This document shows, one piece after another, positions 44,534 through 53,743 of a stretch of 54,367 nucleotides of DNA (positions are counted from its first letter, which is position 1; every line of letters begins with the position of its first letter). The DNA lies in assembly GCA_024709145.1 (NCBI GenBank), contig JANJXG010000090.1:1-54367 (forward strand). The letters run 5' to 3'. The position numbers and the translations under genes are program-made. Origin of the DNA: Bacteroidales bacterium. Its GTDB lineage: Bacteria > Bacteroidota > Bacteroidia > Bacteroidales > F082. The notes beneath the pieces were generated by a model. It was not told the origin of the DNA and searched no databases. It saw only the letters and a list, made by a program, of their open reading frames with translations.

Positions 44534-46894
44534 TCAGAATTTAAAGTTGTACGTAATTGCAGGCACGATGCCAAAGAGATAGGTCATCTCGGCATAGGTG
44601 GCATTCGGCACCTTGGGGTCAGGTACAAAATTGATCACCCAGGGATTTTTTCTGTAGTAGGCGTTGTAAACCGAGAGATTCCATTCTCCGCGCCATTTGC
44701 GCCTTGTTTCAGCCCGCGGGCTGTATGTAAGCGAAAGGTCGAGCCGGTGGTAAGCGGGCAGACGGTAGGCATTGCGCTCGGAATAGACCGGGGCGATGGT
44801 ATTGCCGATCACAAACCGACCGGTTGGAAATGTTACAGGCGAACCGGTGGCAAAAACCCAATTGGCTCCTGCACTGAGTTTCGGACTGATCTGATAATTG
44901 GCAACAACCGAAATGTCGTGTGGCCGGTCGTAACTGGCCGGATAAGCCTTTCCCCCGTTAATTTGCGGAATCTCTCGCAGCGTCCGCGAATAGGTATAGC
45001 TGATCCAGCCATTCAACCTGCCCTCATTCAGCCTTACAAGTGCTTCCAGGCCGTAGGATCTGGCTTTGCCAAAACGCAGCTCTCCTTCGAGGTATTCGTT
45101 GAGCAGAAGTTCGGCAAAATCCTTGAAATCAATGGCATGATGGTTGATCTTATAGAATGACTCGAGCGAAGTTTCAACCTTCCATCGCGGAAAATTGTGA
45201 AAGTACCCGAGCGAAAACTGATCTCCGCGTTGGGGCCTGACATTGGGGCTTGACGGAAACCAGATGTCAAGTGGCGTGCCTCCGGTGGAGTTTTGTGCCA
45301 GGTGGATGTATTGCACATTGCGGGTGTAGGCTGCCTTCAGACTCGAAAACTCCGTGAGGGTGTATGCCAGGCTGACTCTGGGTTCAAGGGCTGTGTAGGT
45401 GTTAAAAATCTTACCCTTGCCATAGGTCACAGAGTCATAACGCTCAAAGGCTTCATCGTAAGCATATACGGTGGCGGGACCATAATTACTGAAAAGACTG
45501 AACCGCAGGCCGTATTGCATTGTCAGCAAGGCAGATATCTTTTGTTCATTGCTGATGTAAACAGCTGCTTCAAGGGCCTGATTTTCGGGCATCTCAATTC
45601 TGTTGAAAGGAGTATCACTGCCTTTGCCTCCTGCCACACCGGGCTGAAAACGGTGGTTGGTGCCAATCAGTCCGATGCGGATGGTATTTTTATCATCGGC
45701 AAACCAGGTGAAGTCGCCTTTGAGACTCACATCTTCCATGCCTGCTTTCCATTCAAAGGGGTTGGGCTGACCGTCAGGCACACCGAGATTGTAGTTAAAC
45801 TTACTGTAGATCAGGGAGAAATTCGAGAATAGGCTGCTGTTGAACAGGTGATTCCAACGCAGGGTTGAGGTGGTATTTCCCCATCCAAGTTCAAAATTGT
45901 CGTTCTTGAAAACATCCTTACCAAAATATCCTGTTAAAAACAGCCTGTTCCTGTCGTTGAGAATGTAATTGGCTTTTGCATTGAGATCGTAAAAATACAA
46001 GGTGTTGTTCCTGATCTGCTCATCACGCGACAGCGCCAGAAAAATGTCGGCATAGGTTCTGCGCCCTGCTACCATAAAACTTGATTTATCTTTTTGAATG
46101 GGTCCTTCGAGCATCAATCGGCTCGAAATGGTTCCCAGTCCGCCCTGCCCGTGATAGCTGGTGGCATTGCCGTCGTTCATGCGCACATCGACCACCGATG
46201 AAAGCCGCCCGCCATACATAGCCGGGATATCGCCCTTGTAGAGTTCGAGGCCTTTCACGGCATCGTTGTTGAAAACAGAGAAAAAACCAAGCAAATGTGA
46301 GGGGTTGTAAACCACAGCTTCGTCGAGCATAATCAGATTCTGATCGGGGCCTCCCCCACGCACACTGAAGCCTGAACCTCCCTCGGAGGTGGCCTGAACT
46401 CCCGGAAGGAGCTGAATGGCTTTGATCACATCTACCTCACCCATAAAGGCAGGTATCTGCCTGATGCTTTTGATATCGAGCTTGTTCACTCCCATCTGGG
46501 CTTTCGATACCTGCTCATTGAAGCGCTCCCCACGCACCAAAACTTCCTTCAGCTGGGCTTGTTCGGCTTCCAGATTGACGTTGAGCACCGTATCGCGCTG
46601 CAATTGAAACGTCATCCGCTGGCTTACATAGCCAACATACGAAAAGGTGAAACTGTAATAGCCCGGATCAAGGCGCAGTGAATAAAAACCGTAGGCGTTG
46701 CTGGCTGTACCTCCTTTGGTTTGCTCCACGAAAATGGTAGCTCCAAGCAGCGTTTCGCCGGTGGCTGCATCTTTGATATAGCCCGAAAGCCCGATATGAC
46801 GACGGTCGGCCGGATCTTCGGCAGCTATCTGCTTCAATGGCAAAACAAGCACAAAAAGATAGCTGAACAACAGGAAAATTTTCTTTTGAAACAT
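44534..46894 (-). CDS. TonB-dependent receptor with CarboxypepD_reg-like N-terminal domain
   Basis: The 786-residue protein has a signal peptide (KIFLLFSYLFVLVLPLKQIAA), a carboxypeptidase-regulatory-like domain (LSGYIKDAATGETLLGATIF, YSFTFSYVGYVSQ) to about residue 110, a plug domain (IKAIQLLPGVQATSEGGSG, FSVRGGGPDQNLIMLDEA) to about 240, and a 22-stranded barrel to the terminal FKF. ATG 46894 is chosen because it starts the signal peptide; the frame is open upstream through a purine-rich repeat. It is the receptor half of the pair with the DUF4249 lipoprotein. It lacks the SusC pattern and a SusD gene, and its ligand is unknown. Confidence 0.92.
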   Translation of the reverse strand: MFQKKIFLLFSYLFVLVLPLKQIAAEDPADRRHIGLSGYIKDAATGETLLGATIFVEQTKGGTASNAYGFYSLRLDPGYYSFTFSYVGYVSQRMTFQLQRDTVLNVNLEAEQAQLKEVLVRGERFNEQVSKAQMGVNKLDIKSIRQIPAFMGEVDVIKAIQLLPGVQATSEGGSGFSVRGGGPDQNLIMLDEAVVYNPSHLLGFFSVFNNDAVKGLELYKGDIPAMYGGRLSSVVDVRMNDGNATSYHGQGGLGTISSRLMLEGPIQKDKSSFMVAGRRTYADIFLALSRDEQIRNNTLYFYDLNAKANYILNDRNRLFLTGYFGKDVFKNDNFELGWGNTTSTLRWNHLFNSSLFSNFSLIYSKFNYNLGVPDGQPNPFEWKAGMEDVSLKGDFTWFADDKNTIRIGLIGTNHRFQPGVAGGKGSDTPFNRIEMPENQALEAAVYISNEQKISALLTMQYGLRFSLFSNYGPATVYAYDEAFERYDSVTYGKGKIFNTYTALEPRVSLAYTLTEFSSLKAAYTRNVQYIHLAQNSTGGTPLDIWFPSSPNVRPQRGDQFSLGYFHNFPRWKVETSLESFYKINHHAIDFKDFAELLLNEYLEGELRFGKARSYGLEALVRLNEGRLNGWISYTYSRTLREIPQINGGKAYPASYDRPHDISVVANYQISPKLSAGANWVFATGSPVTFPTGRFVIGNTIAPVYSERNAYRLPAYHRLDLSLTYSPRAETRRKWRGEWNLSVYNAYYRKNPWVINFVPDPKVPNATYAEMTYLFGIVPAITYNFKF

Positions 46895-46995
46895 GTAGGT
46901 GATAATAATGGATGTTAAACAACAAAATCTGTCGATTGTTTCTGAGGTGAATGACAAATGTTCTGTGGAAAGGTCACTGCAAAGCTGAAAATTTT

Positions 46996-47057
46996 GTTTC
47001 CCCTCACTCCGTCGTCCCTTCTCTCCGTCGCCCCTTCGCCCCCTCGCTCCCTTCGCA
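46996..47057. repeat. Purine-rich quasi-repeat between the TonB receptor and MBL genes
   Basis: On the minus strand the 62-base tract runs as GGGAGCGAGG, GGGCGAAGG, GGCGACGGAG, GGGACGACGGAG, i.e. about four degenerate copies of a 10-15 base unit with GGCGA/GACGA cores. It lies in the 378-bp divergent gap 46895-47272, 100-160 bases ahead of the receptor ATG. No other feature is recognised in that gap. Confidence 0.6.
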
Positions 47058-47272
47058 CTTTTGTTTTCAGCAGTGGTCGAACTGAACATTTGTCGGTAAA
47101 AACTGTTAACTTCGCAGCAGCAAACCGTGCCGGAAATGTATGGCAAAATTTCATCCTGGAATAACACTACTGTCAAGGTGAAAAAACGGCAGGCAATCCT
47201 TCCGGAATTCCATTGACCGTCATGGTTCGCCGGCAACAATTCATGCATTTGCTCATTTAAACAGATAACTCC

Positions 47273-48115
47273 ATGAAACTCTATCCGATCGAAACCGGCA
47301 ACCTCAAACTCGATGGCGGCGCCATGTTTGGTGTGGTTCCAAAATCACTTTGGCAAAAGGTGTACCCTTCTGACGAAAACAACCTTTGCAACTGGGCGAT
47401 GCGTTGCTTGCTGGTAGTGGATGGCGATCGCAAAATCTTGATCGATAACGGCATCGGCAACAAGCAGGACGAGAAATGGCTGAGTCACTATCACCTCAAT
47501 GGTTCGGCAAGTCTCGAAAGCTCATTGGCTGAGGTTGGCTGCAGCCCTGCCGACATCACCGACATGGTGATCACACACATGCATTTTGATCATTGCGGCG
47601 GCAGCGTGAAATGGAACAGCGACAAAACAGGTTATGAACTCGCTTTCCCCAATGCAACCTATTGGACAAGCCGGCAGCAATTTGAATGGGCAACACAACC
47701 CAACCGCCGCGAAGAAGCTTCTTACCTGAAAGAAAACATCTGGCCTATACAGGAGAGTGGACGCCTGAAACTCATTGAAAAAGAGGGCGAATACATCCCA
47801 AACATAGTTTTTAAACTGTTCAATGGTCACACCGAAGGCCAGCTTATCCCCTACATCAATTACCATGGCCGGACAATCGCTTTCATGGCCGACCTGATGC
47901 CTTCGGCAGCTCACATTCCCATGCCCTGGATCATGGCCTACGACACCAAACCCCTCGAAACACTGCACGATAAAGAGCGCTTTTACCAGGACGCCCTCGC
48001 CGGCGACATCATCTTGTTTCTCGAGCACGACCTCTACAACGAAGCCTGTGTTTTGCATGAAACACCCAAAGGTGTCAGGGTTCAGAAAGCAGGTAAACTC
48101 AGTGAGTTTATCTGA
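47273..48115 (+). CDS. Metallo-beta-lactamase-fold hydrolase (lactonase-like)
   Basis: The 280-residue protein has the zinc motif MVITHMHFDHCGG (HxHxDH, about residues 101-106), a following histidine in FNGHTEGQ, an Asp in FMADLMPSAAHIP and a last histidine in FLEHDLYNEA. This ligand set and the length fit the branch that includes AHL lactonases and related hydrolases. No signal peptide is seen, so it is cytosolic. Substrate cannot be named. It is divergent from the TonB receptor. Confidence 0.85.
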   Translation: MKLYPIETGNLKLDGGAMFGVVPKSLWQKVYPSDENNLCNWAMRCLLVVDGDRKILIDNGIGNKQDEKWLSHYHLNGSASLESSLAEVGCSPADITDMVITHMHFDHCGGSVKWNSDKTGYELAFPNATYWTSRQQFEWATQPNRREEASYLKENIWPIQESGRLKLIEKEGEYIPNIVFKLFNGHTEGQLIPYINYHGRTIAFMADLMPSAAHIPMPWIMAYDTKPLETLHDKERFYQDALAGDIILFLEHDLYNEACVLHETPKGVRVQKAGKLSEFI

Positions 48116-48492
48116 GTGTCAAATCTTCCTTTTATCTTTAATGTATCGGTATCGACATCATCAGCTATGTGTTGCCCGATTACCATCTTCTGAGCGGCGA
48201 TAAGCTGAATCAAAATTCAAGCTCTCGTCCGAACAGTGTTTTCACCCGATCTTAAATTCCCTGTCACCTCCCAAATCTTGCCGACTGTCGTTTTGGCAGA
48301 CAATCCTTCATGATTCAAAATAACTGTTGATATTTCCCTAACAACTTAAACAACAACCATTTACAGTATTACTTCCACCTCACTTTCCAGGCTGTCGGCA
48401 ACATAGATAAATTGATTGAGGGAAAATTGACTGATGGCACAAAAATTGAAGACCCCTTATCAACAAATTGAAATCAGAAAAAATTTATAATC
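48116..48492. other. 377-bp gap before dnaK
   Basis: No ORF or RNA gene is recognised. The last 150 bases are AT-rich and must hold the dnaK promoter; I could not find a good TAnnTTTG box, and a CCCCTTAT at 48453 resembles a heat-shock -10 only without its -35 partner. Confidence 0.4.
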
Positions 48493-48498
48493 AGGAGG
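48493..48498 (+). promoter_or_regulatory. Strong Shine-Dalgarno site of dnaK
   Basis: AGGAGG lies 8 bases ahead of the ATG at 48507. Most genes in the window lack such a site, as is normal in this phylum. It also settles the start at 48507 against an in-frame ATG at 48468. Confidence 0.75.
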
Positions 48499-48506
48499 AA
48501 AAAATA

Positions 48507-50429
48507 ATGGGAAAAATTATTGGAATTGACCTGGGAACCACCAACTCATGCGTTTCTGTAATGGAAGGAAACGAGCCGGTTGTAATCCCGAACAGCGAAG
48601 GCCGCCGCACCACCCCTTCCATCGTTGCTTTTGCCGACAACGGCGAGCGCAAAGTGGGAGACCCTGCCAAGCGTCAGGCCATTACAAACCCAACGAAAAC
48701 GATCTTCTCGATCAAACGTTTCATGGGTGAAACTTTCGATCGTGTAACCACCGAAAAGGACAGGGTTCCTTACAAAGTAGTGAAAGGTGACAACAACACC
48801 CCGCGTGTTCAAATCGAAGACCGCCTCTACACCCCACAGGAAATTTCGGCCATCGTATTGCAGAAAATGAAAAAGACTGCGGAAGATTACCTCGGACAAA
48901 CCGTCACCGAAGCCGTGATCACCGTGCCTGCCTATTTCAGCGATTCACAGCGTCAGGCTACCAAAGAAGCCGGTGAAATTGCCGGACTCAAGGTGAAACG
49001 CATCATCAACGAACCCACCGCTGCTGCCCTGGCTTACGGCCTCGACAAAAAGCGCAATGATATCAAAGTTGCCGTTTACGACCTTGGTGGCGGCACCTTC
49101 GACATCTCCATCCTCGAAATGGGTGATGGTGTCTTCGAAGTGAAATCAACCAATGGTAACACCCACCTCGGTGGTGATGACTTCGACCAGAACATCATCG
49201 ACTGGCTGGCCGACGAATTTAAAAAAGACGAAGGCGTCGATCTGAAAAAAGATCCCATGGCCCTGCAACGCCTCAAGGAAGCCGCCGAAAAAGCCAAGAT
49301 CGAACTTTCGAGCTCGACTGAAACCGAAATCAACCTGCCCTACATCATGCCTGTCGACGGCGTTCCGAAACACCTGGTGCGCAAACTTACCCGCGCCAAG
49401 TTCGAACAGCTCAACGACCACCTGATCCGCGCTACCATCGAGCCCTGCCGCAAAGCACTTCAGGATGCCGGTCTTACAGCTGCCGACATCGACGATGTGA
49501 TCCTCGTGGGCGGTTCAACCCGTATCCCGGCCATCCAGCAGATTGTTAAAGATTTCTTTGGCAAAGAACCTTCCAAAGGTGTAAACCCCGATGAAGTGGT
49601 GGCCGTTGGCGCCGCCATCCAGGGTGGTGTGCTCACAGGCGAAGTAAAAGATGTGCTTCTGCTCGACGTTACCCCTCTCTCACTCGGCATCGAAACCCTT
49701 GGCGGCGTGATGACAAAGCTCATCGAGAGCAACACAACCATCCCGACCAAGAAATCGGAGACCTTCTCCACGGCTTCCGATAACCAGCCTTCGGTTGAAA
49801 TTCACATCATTCAAGGTGAACGCCCGATGGCTAACCAAAACAAAAGCATCGGACGTTTCCACCTCGATGGCATCCCGCCGGCACCACGCGGCGTACCGCA
49901 GATCGAAGTCACTTTCGACATCGATACCAACGGTATCCTGCATGTTTCGGCCAAAGACAAAGCCACCGGCAAATCGCAAAGCATCCGCATCGAAGCTTCT
50001 TCGGGCCTGAGCGACACCGAAATCCAGCGCATGAAAGATGAAGCTGCCGCCAATGCCGAAGCCGACAAAAAAGAACGCGAGAGGGTGGATAAACTCAATG
50101 CTGCCGACGGTCTGATTTTCCAAACCGAGAAACAGCTCAAAGACTATGGCGACAAGCTGCCGGCTGATAAAAAATCAGAAATCGAAGGTGCTCTGGAACA
50201 ACTTAAAAACGCCCACAAAAATCAGGACCTCACCGCCGTGGATGCTGCCATGAACAAACTCAACGGCATCTGGCAGTCGGCCAGCGAACAAATGTACAAC
50301 AACACCCAGTCGCAAGGCGGCGGACAGCAGGCGCCGGGTCCCGACCCGGGAGCAGCTCCCAACAGCGGCAAAGGTGGCGATGATGAAGTAACCGACGTTG
50401 ATTTTGAAGAGGTTGACGATAAAAAATAA
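48507..50429 (+). CDS. dnaK: Chaperone DnaK (Hsp70)
   Basis: This 640-residue ATP-driven chaperone has an intact nucleotide-binding domain: [18 protein letters not shown] at the start, [15 protein letters not shown] near residue 193 and [14 protein letters not shown] near residue 334. The substrate-binding domain follows from about residue 385 ([17 protein letters not shown]), then the helical lid and the tail [12 protein letters not shown]. Length is standard. No grpE or dnaJ is adjacent, so it stands alone with its own terminator. Confidence 0.98.
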   Translation: MGKIIGIDLGTTNSCVSVMEGNEPVVIPNSEGRRTTPSIVAFADNGERKVGDPAKRQAITNPTKTIFSIKRFMGETFDRVTTEKDRVPYKVVKGDNNTPRVQIEDRLYTPQEISAIVLQKMKKTAEDYLGQTVTEAVITVPAYFSDSQRQATKEAGEIAGLKVKRIINEPTAAALAYGLDKKRNDIKVAVYDLGGGTFDISILEMGDGVFEVKSTNGNTHLGGDDFDQNIIDWLADEFKKDEGVDLKKDPMALQRLKEAAEKAKIELSSSTETEINLPYIMPVDGVPKHLVRKLTRAKFEQLNDHLIRATIEPCRKALQDAGLTAADIDDVILVGGSTRIPAIQQIVKDFFGKEPSKGVNPDEVVAVGAAIQGGVLTGEVKDVLLLDVTPLSLGIETLGGVMTKLIESNTTIPTKKSETFSTASDNQPSVEIHIIQGERPMANQNKSIGRFHLDGIPPAPRGVPQIEVTFDIDTNGILHVSAKDKATGKSQSIRIEASSGLSDTEIQRMKDEAAANAEADKKERERVDKLNAADGLIFQTEKQLKDYGDKLPADKKSEIEGALEQLKNAHKNQDLTAVDAAMNKLNGIWQSASEQMYNNTQSQGGGQQAPGPDPGAAPNSGKGGDDEVTDVDFEEVDDKK

Positions 50430-50452
50430 GGCTTCATACAAACATCATATAC

Positions 50453-50490
50453 GAAAAGACGATCAATTTTGGTCGTCTTTTCCTTTTTTT
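50453..50490 (+). terminator. Terminator of dnaK
   Basis: GAAAAGACGA (50453-50462) and TCGTCTTTTC (50473-50482) form a perfect 10-bp stem with a 10-base loop, followed by seven T residues. Confidence 0.85.
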
Positions 50491-50550
50491 CACCAAATCG
50501 TTGTAATTTTACAGTCCGAAAAAACAGATCGTAAACTTAAATAATCAAAG

Positions 50551-52191
50551 ATGAAAAAAATCTACCTCTTGTCAATCCTCATGCTGATCTTTGCCGGCAT
50601 GCAGACCATTCAGGCTCAAAACTTTGTTTTGAACCCGGGCATGGAAACCTGGACCAGCGATACCCAACCCGAAAGCTGGAACATCGCCGAAAACATTACC
50701 AAAGATGCCGCCATCAAACATTCGGGCAGCTTCTCGGCCAAACACACCTCTGCCTCCTCAACAAAAAAAATGCAGCAGGTGATCGAAGGCATCACTGCCG
50801 GTGAAACCTATACCATCGAATATTGGTTTTTCGACAACGACAACGCCGCCAAATCGCGCATCTGGTCGTATTGGCTCAACGGCACCACCACCATCGCAGC
50901 CGACGAAGCCGTGCTCCGTCCTTCCACTTACAGCGAAAACAGCGACCAGTGGCAGCAATTCAGCGCAGTGCTTGTGGCACCTGCCGATGCAACAGGCTTC
51001 CGTTTTGAAGTGCGTGTCTACAACCAGGATGGCAACAATGGCGGCGCCGTTTATTACGACGACTTTACCTTCTCGGGCGATGTGGTCATCAAACCCGAGC
51101 CTTCTGCTTATCCTACCGCCTTCGCCGCCACAGCCACCGGTACCGGTGCCATCCTCAGCTGGAACGACGCCACCGGAACACAACTTCCGGATGCTTACCT
51201 CATCTATGCCGAAATCGGCGTCCCGAAAAACACGAACGAACTGCCGGTTGACGGCGTGCCTGTTGCCAACAACCTCGACATCAGCGAAGGATACATCGCA
51301 TGGAATGTGGCCTACGGCGAAGAAGGACATGTGTTCGAAACCCTGGAGGCTGGCTTGGTCTACCTTTTCCAGATTTTCCCTTACACCAATACAGGCGAAA
51401 ACATCGACTACAAAACCGATGGCAGTGTTCCGTCTGCGGGTATAGTTGTTAACCATTATCAGATACTGCTGCACGAAACCTTTGATGCCGACCTGGGTGT
51501 AATGAATGCCTTCAGCGTGAGCGGTGAACAGGAATGGACTTATTACAACTTCAACAACGAAGACTATGCCCGCATTTCAGGCTATTCCGGTGGTGCCGTG
51601 GCCAACGAAGACTGGCTCATCAGCCCGGCCATCGTTACACCAGCCGATTACTTTGACATCACGCTCAAATTCCGCTCTGCCCGCAACTACGACGGCAACG
51701 CCCTTCAGCTGATGCTGAGCACCAATTACAGCGGTACAGGCAATCCTAATTCAGCCAGCTGGACCGACATCACTGATATGGCCGACTGGTCGGCCGGCAC
51801 CTGGACCTGGATCCAGTCGGGTGATGTGCTCATCGCCGAAACCGGTGGAACAACGTATTACATCGCCTTCAAATACACCTCCACCACCGAAGCAGCAGCC
51901 ACCTGGCAGGTGGATGATGTAATGGTGTATGGCATCAGCAGCGTGGGTAGCCCCGAAAATAACGAAGAAAAGATCAGCGTTTATCCGAACCCTGCCAGCC
52001 GGTTCGTTAACTTTACCACCTCCCGGCAGGCAAGGGTTAGCATCACCGATTTATCAGGCCGCATTGTTTTCAGCGAAACCCTGCAGGCCGGGCAACACCG
52101 CCTGCCGGTTGATCAGCTGAACCAAGGCCTTTACCTGCTCAGCATCCGCCAGCAAAACCAGACTCAGCTCACGAAGCTTGTCGTGGAATAA
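50551..52191 (+). CDS. Secreted protein with choice-of-anchor-like domain and type IX sorting signal
   Basis: The 546-residue protein has a signal peptide (IYLLSILMLIFAGMQTIQAQ), a carbohydrate-binding-like jelly roll (NPGMETWTSDTQPESWNIAE to about residue 180), a fibronectin-like linker (about 190-300), a choice-of-anchor J type domain (HETFDADLGVMNAFS, ARISGYSGGAVANEDWLISP, WQVDDVMVYG) to about residue 468, and a type A sorting domain (ISVYPNPASRFVNFTTSRQA to LTKLVVE). It is exported through the type IX system and probably stays on the surface. The binding target is unknown; no enzyme motif is seen. A weak TAATTTTA box precedes it. Confidence 0.85.
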   Translation: MKKIYLLSILMLIFAGMQTIQAQNFVLNPGMETWTSDTQPESWNIAENITKDAAIKHSGSFSAKHTSASSTKKMQQVIEGITAGETYTIEYWFFDNDNAAKSRIWSYWLNGTTTIAADEAVLRPSTYSENSDQWQQFSAVLVAPADATGFRFEVRVYNQDGNNGGAVYYDDFTFSGDVVIKPEPSAYPTAFAATATGTGAILSWNDATGTQLPDAYLIYAEIGVPKNTNELPVDGVPVANNLDISEGYIAWNVAYGEEGHVFETLEAGLVYLFQIFPYTNTGENIDYKTDGSVPSAGIVVNHYQILLHETFDADLGVMNAFSVSGEQEWTYYNFNNEDYARISGYSGGAVANEDWLISPAIVTPADYFDITLKFRSARNYDGNALQLMLSTNYSGTGNPNSASWTDITDMADWSAGTWTWIQSGDVLIAETGGTTYYIAFKYTSTTEAAATWQVDDVMVYGISSVGSPENNEEKISVYPNPASRFVNFTTSRQARVSITDLSGRIVFSETLQAGQHRLPVDQLNQGLYLLSIRQQNQTQLTKLVVE

Positions 52192-52218
52192 ATTCATTCA
52201 ATTCACTAAACAAAAAAA

Positions 52219-52258
52219 ACAGATGGACAATCTTCAGGAGGGTCTATCTGTTTTTTTT
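52219..52258. terminator. Bidirectional terminator
   Basis: ACAGAT (52219-52224) with ATCTGT (52246-52251), flanked by A-run and T-run, lies between two converging genes. Confidence 0.75.
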
Positions 52259-52288
52259 GTTTTTTGCTTTCGGGAGGCAGTACTCCAT

Positions 52289-52711
52289 TCACGGGTATTT
52301 CTCCTTTAAAAAACTCACCGAGCTCGTGATCAGCTGTTTGAGAACATCAACATCAATGTCGGAGAGTTTTTTCACGTATATACAAGCCTTACCCATCTTG
52401 TATTTTCCAAGCTTCCCGAGCATCTCGTCCTGACCCTTGCAGCCGGCATACACATACAACGAAAGCGCCTGCTTTCGTGGCGAGAAACCCACCAGTGGCC
52501 AATCGCCTTCCTGCCTGCTTCGGCTCGATTTGTAATGGTAAACACCGAAACCAATGATCGACGGACCCCACATCCGTGGTTCATAGCCGGTGGTCTCCCG
52601 CATCAGCTCAACGAGCTTAAAGCTGTCGGCTATCTTTTGTTCGGTAGAAGCAAAGGCACGGATAAATTGATGCACATCTGCATCGGTTTGTTTGGTTTTG
52701 ATTGCTGCCAT
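52289..52711 (-). CDS. DUF1801 (YdhG-like) protein
   Basis: The 140-residue cytosolic protein opens with DADVHQFIRAF and contains GYEPRMWGPSIIGFGVYHY and VGFSPRKQALSLYVY, then LGKYKMGKACIYVKKLSDID. These match the DUF1801 fold, related in shape to frataxin-like or iron-binding proteins, function not settled. It stands alone. Start ATG 52711. Confidence 0.85.
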   Translation of the reverse strand: MAAIKTKQTDADVHQFIRAFASTEQKIADSFKLVELMRETTGYEPRMWGPSIIGFGVYHYKSSRSRQEGDWPLVGFSPRKQALSLYVYAGCKGQDEMLGKLGKYKMGKACIYVKKLSDIDVDVLKQLITSSVSFLKEKYP

Positions 52712-52926
52712 GGATCGTTAATTTTTAACTATTGAAATGGAATGAACCCGGAAATTTCCGTTCTGCAAAAAAAGAAAAAAAATTCATGTACGGAGGATGG
52801 GGAGTTCAAGGCTCAAGCTGTCATCGTGCCAAATCTTATAATCTTTGGTCTTTGGTTACTCACTTTTTACTTTTTCCTGACTTCGCCCAATAAAAAAGGT
52901 CTGTTTGTAACGAAATGAATGTAGAA

Positions 52927-53043
52927 GGGGCTGCTGAAAAACTCCCCGAACATTTTAAAACGATCTTCTCCTCTACCTGTCACAAGGTGTAAAGTTTGTT
53001 TTTTCTTATCAACCGGAGCTAAAAATGTTTAACCGCAGAGACC
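52927..53043. repeat. Dispersed 117-bp repeat, copy B
   Basis: This matches copy A at 1458-1574 over its whole length and forms the left third of the larger element at 52931-53298. Confidence 0.65.
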
Positions 53044-53298
53044 TTCGAAGCGAAGGAAGCAAGTGGGCTAACGAAGCGACGAGGCGAACTTAGCGCACTT
53101 AGCGAACGAAGAGACTAGAAATCATTGATTTCTCTGCGGTTAAAACAAACGCTACCGGAGCCTTTTCAATCAATTCCTGCTATGATTTTCGATCGGGATG
53201 CAGGCTTTTTAAGCTAAACAGATTAAAATGCGTGCACAAATAATGCAAAATCCAAGGTTTATATATTGATATTGATCCACTTAAGGGTTTTTCAGCAG
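52931..53298. mobile_element. MITE-like element with 12-bp terminal inverted repeats
   Basis: CTGCTGAAAAAC at 52931-52942 is repeated as its exact complement GTTTTTCAGCAG at 53287-53298, bounding 368 bp with no transposase ORF. Inside, TTTAACCGCAGAGA (53028-53041) and TCTCTGCGGTTAAA (53131-53144) form a second perfect 14-bp inverted pair. The left third recurs in truncated form 51 kb away. No clear target-site duplication is seen. Outside it, 52712-52930 holds nothing recognised. Confidence 0.6.
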
Positions 53299-53348
53299 AC
53301 ACTGGTTAAGGAACATAAAGCTTCATCAACTCCAAAAATCAAATTAAA

Positions 53349-53648
53349 ATGAAAGCTATTATAACAACCTCATCAAGGTCAAATATTTCTAGAACCCGAC
53401 ACGATCAAAAAGCATCCGACCCCGGTGGGATCGTCGCACTGATTAAAATATCAGTTATTGATAACATGCTCTCAGCTAAAAGCGCAAAATCATGGCCTCC
53501 ATCTGATGAATGTTTTCATGTTGGAAAGGGTCAACTTCCTGAGGAAATTTGGCAAGAACGAAACCACAGAGTGAAAACCGACATCAACAATAGCAGGCTT
53601 GAACTTGTAAACCAGTTTCGACAAATCATCTCAACCCAAGCAAGCTAA
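53349..53648 (+). CDS. Small orphan protein
   Basis: The 99-residue reading frame starts 50 bases after the MITE-like element. The product is hydrophilic, without signal or membrane segment; KISVIDNMLSAKSAKSWPP in the middle and a helical C-terminus (TDINNSRLELVNQFRQII) are its only visible traits. I do not recognise a family. It precedes the AAA ATPase gene on the same strand by 95 bases and could belong to it. It may also be a spurious frame. Confidence 0.4.
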   Translation: MKAIITTSSRSNISRTRHDQKASDPGGIVALIKISVIDNMLSAKSAKSWPPSDECFHVGKGQLPEEIWQERNHRVKTDINNSRLELVNQFRQIISTQAS

Positions 53649-53681
53649 CTCTAAATACGTGATCTTTACAATTATTCAGAT

Positions 53682-53736
53682 TATTTTTGTCATAAATTAA
53701 AAATAATAGTATTTTTACCGAATATTTCGTAAAAAT
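53682..53736 (+). promoter_or_regulatory. Promoter and palindrome ahead of the AAA ATPase gene
   Basis: TATTTTTG at 53682-53689 fits the -7 box. Just downstream, ATTTTTACCGAA at 53711 and TTCGTAAAAAT ending at 53736 are mirror-complementary except for one extra C, making a 26-base palindrome 7 bases before the ATG. It could be an operator. Confidence 0.5.
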
Positions 53737-53743
53737 CAAAGTT

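Noticed and set aside
46895-47248. N-terminal extension of the TonB receptor
   Set aside because: It reads through the purine-rich repeat and precedes a good signal peptide at 46894, so it is not translated as part of the receptor.
48450-48465. Heat-shock sigma-32-like promoter for dnaK
   Set aside because: A CCCCTTAT resembles the -10 element but there is no CTTGAA at the right distance, and Bacteroidota are not known to use this sigma factor.
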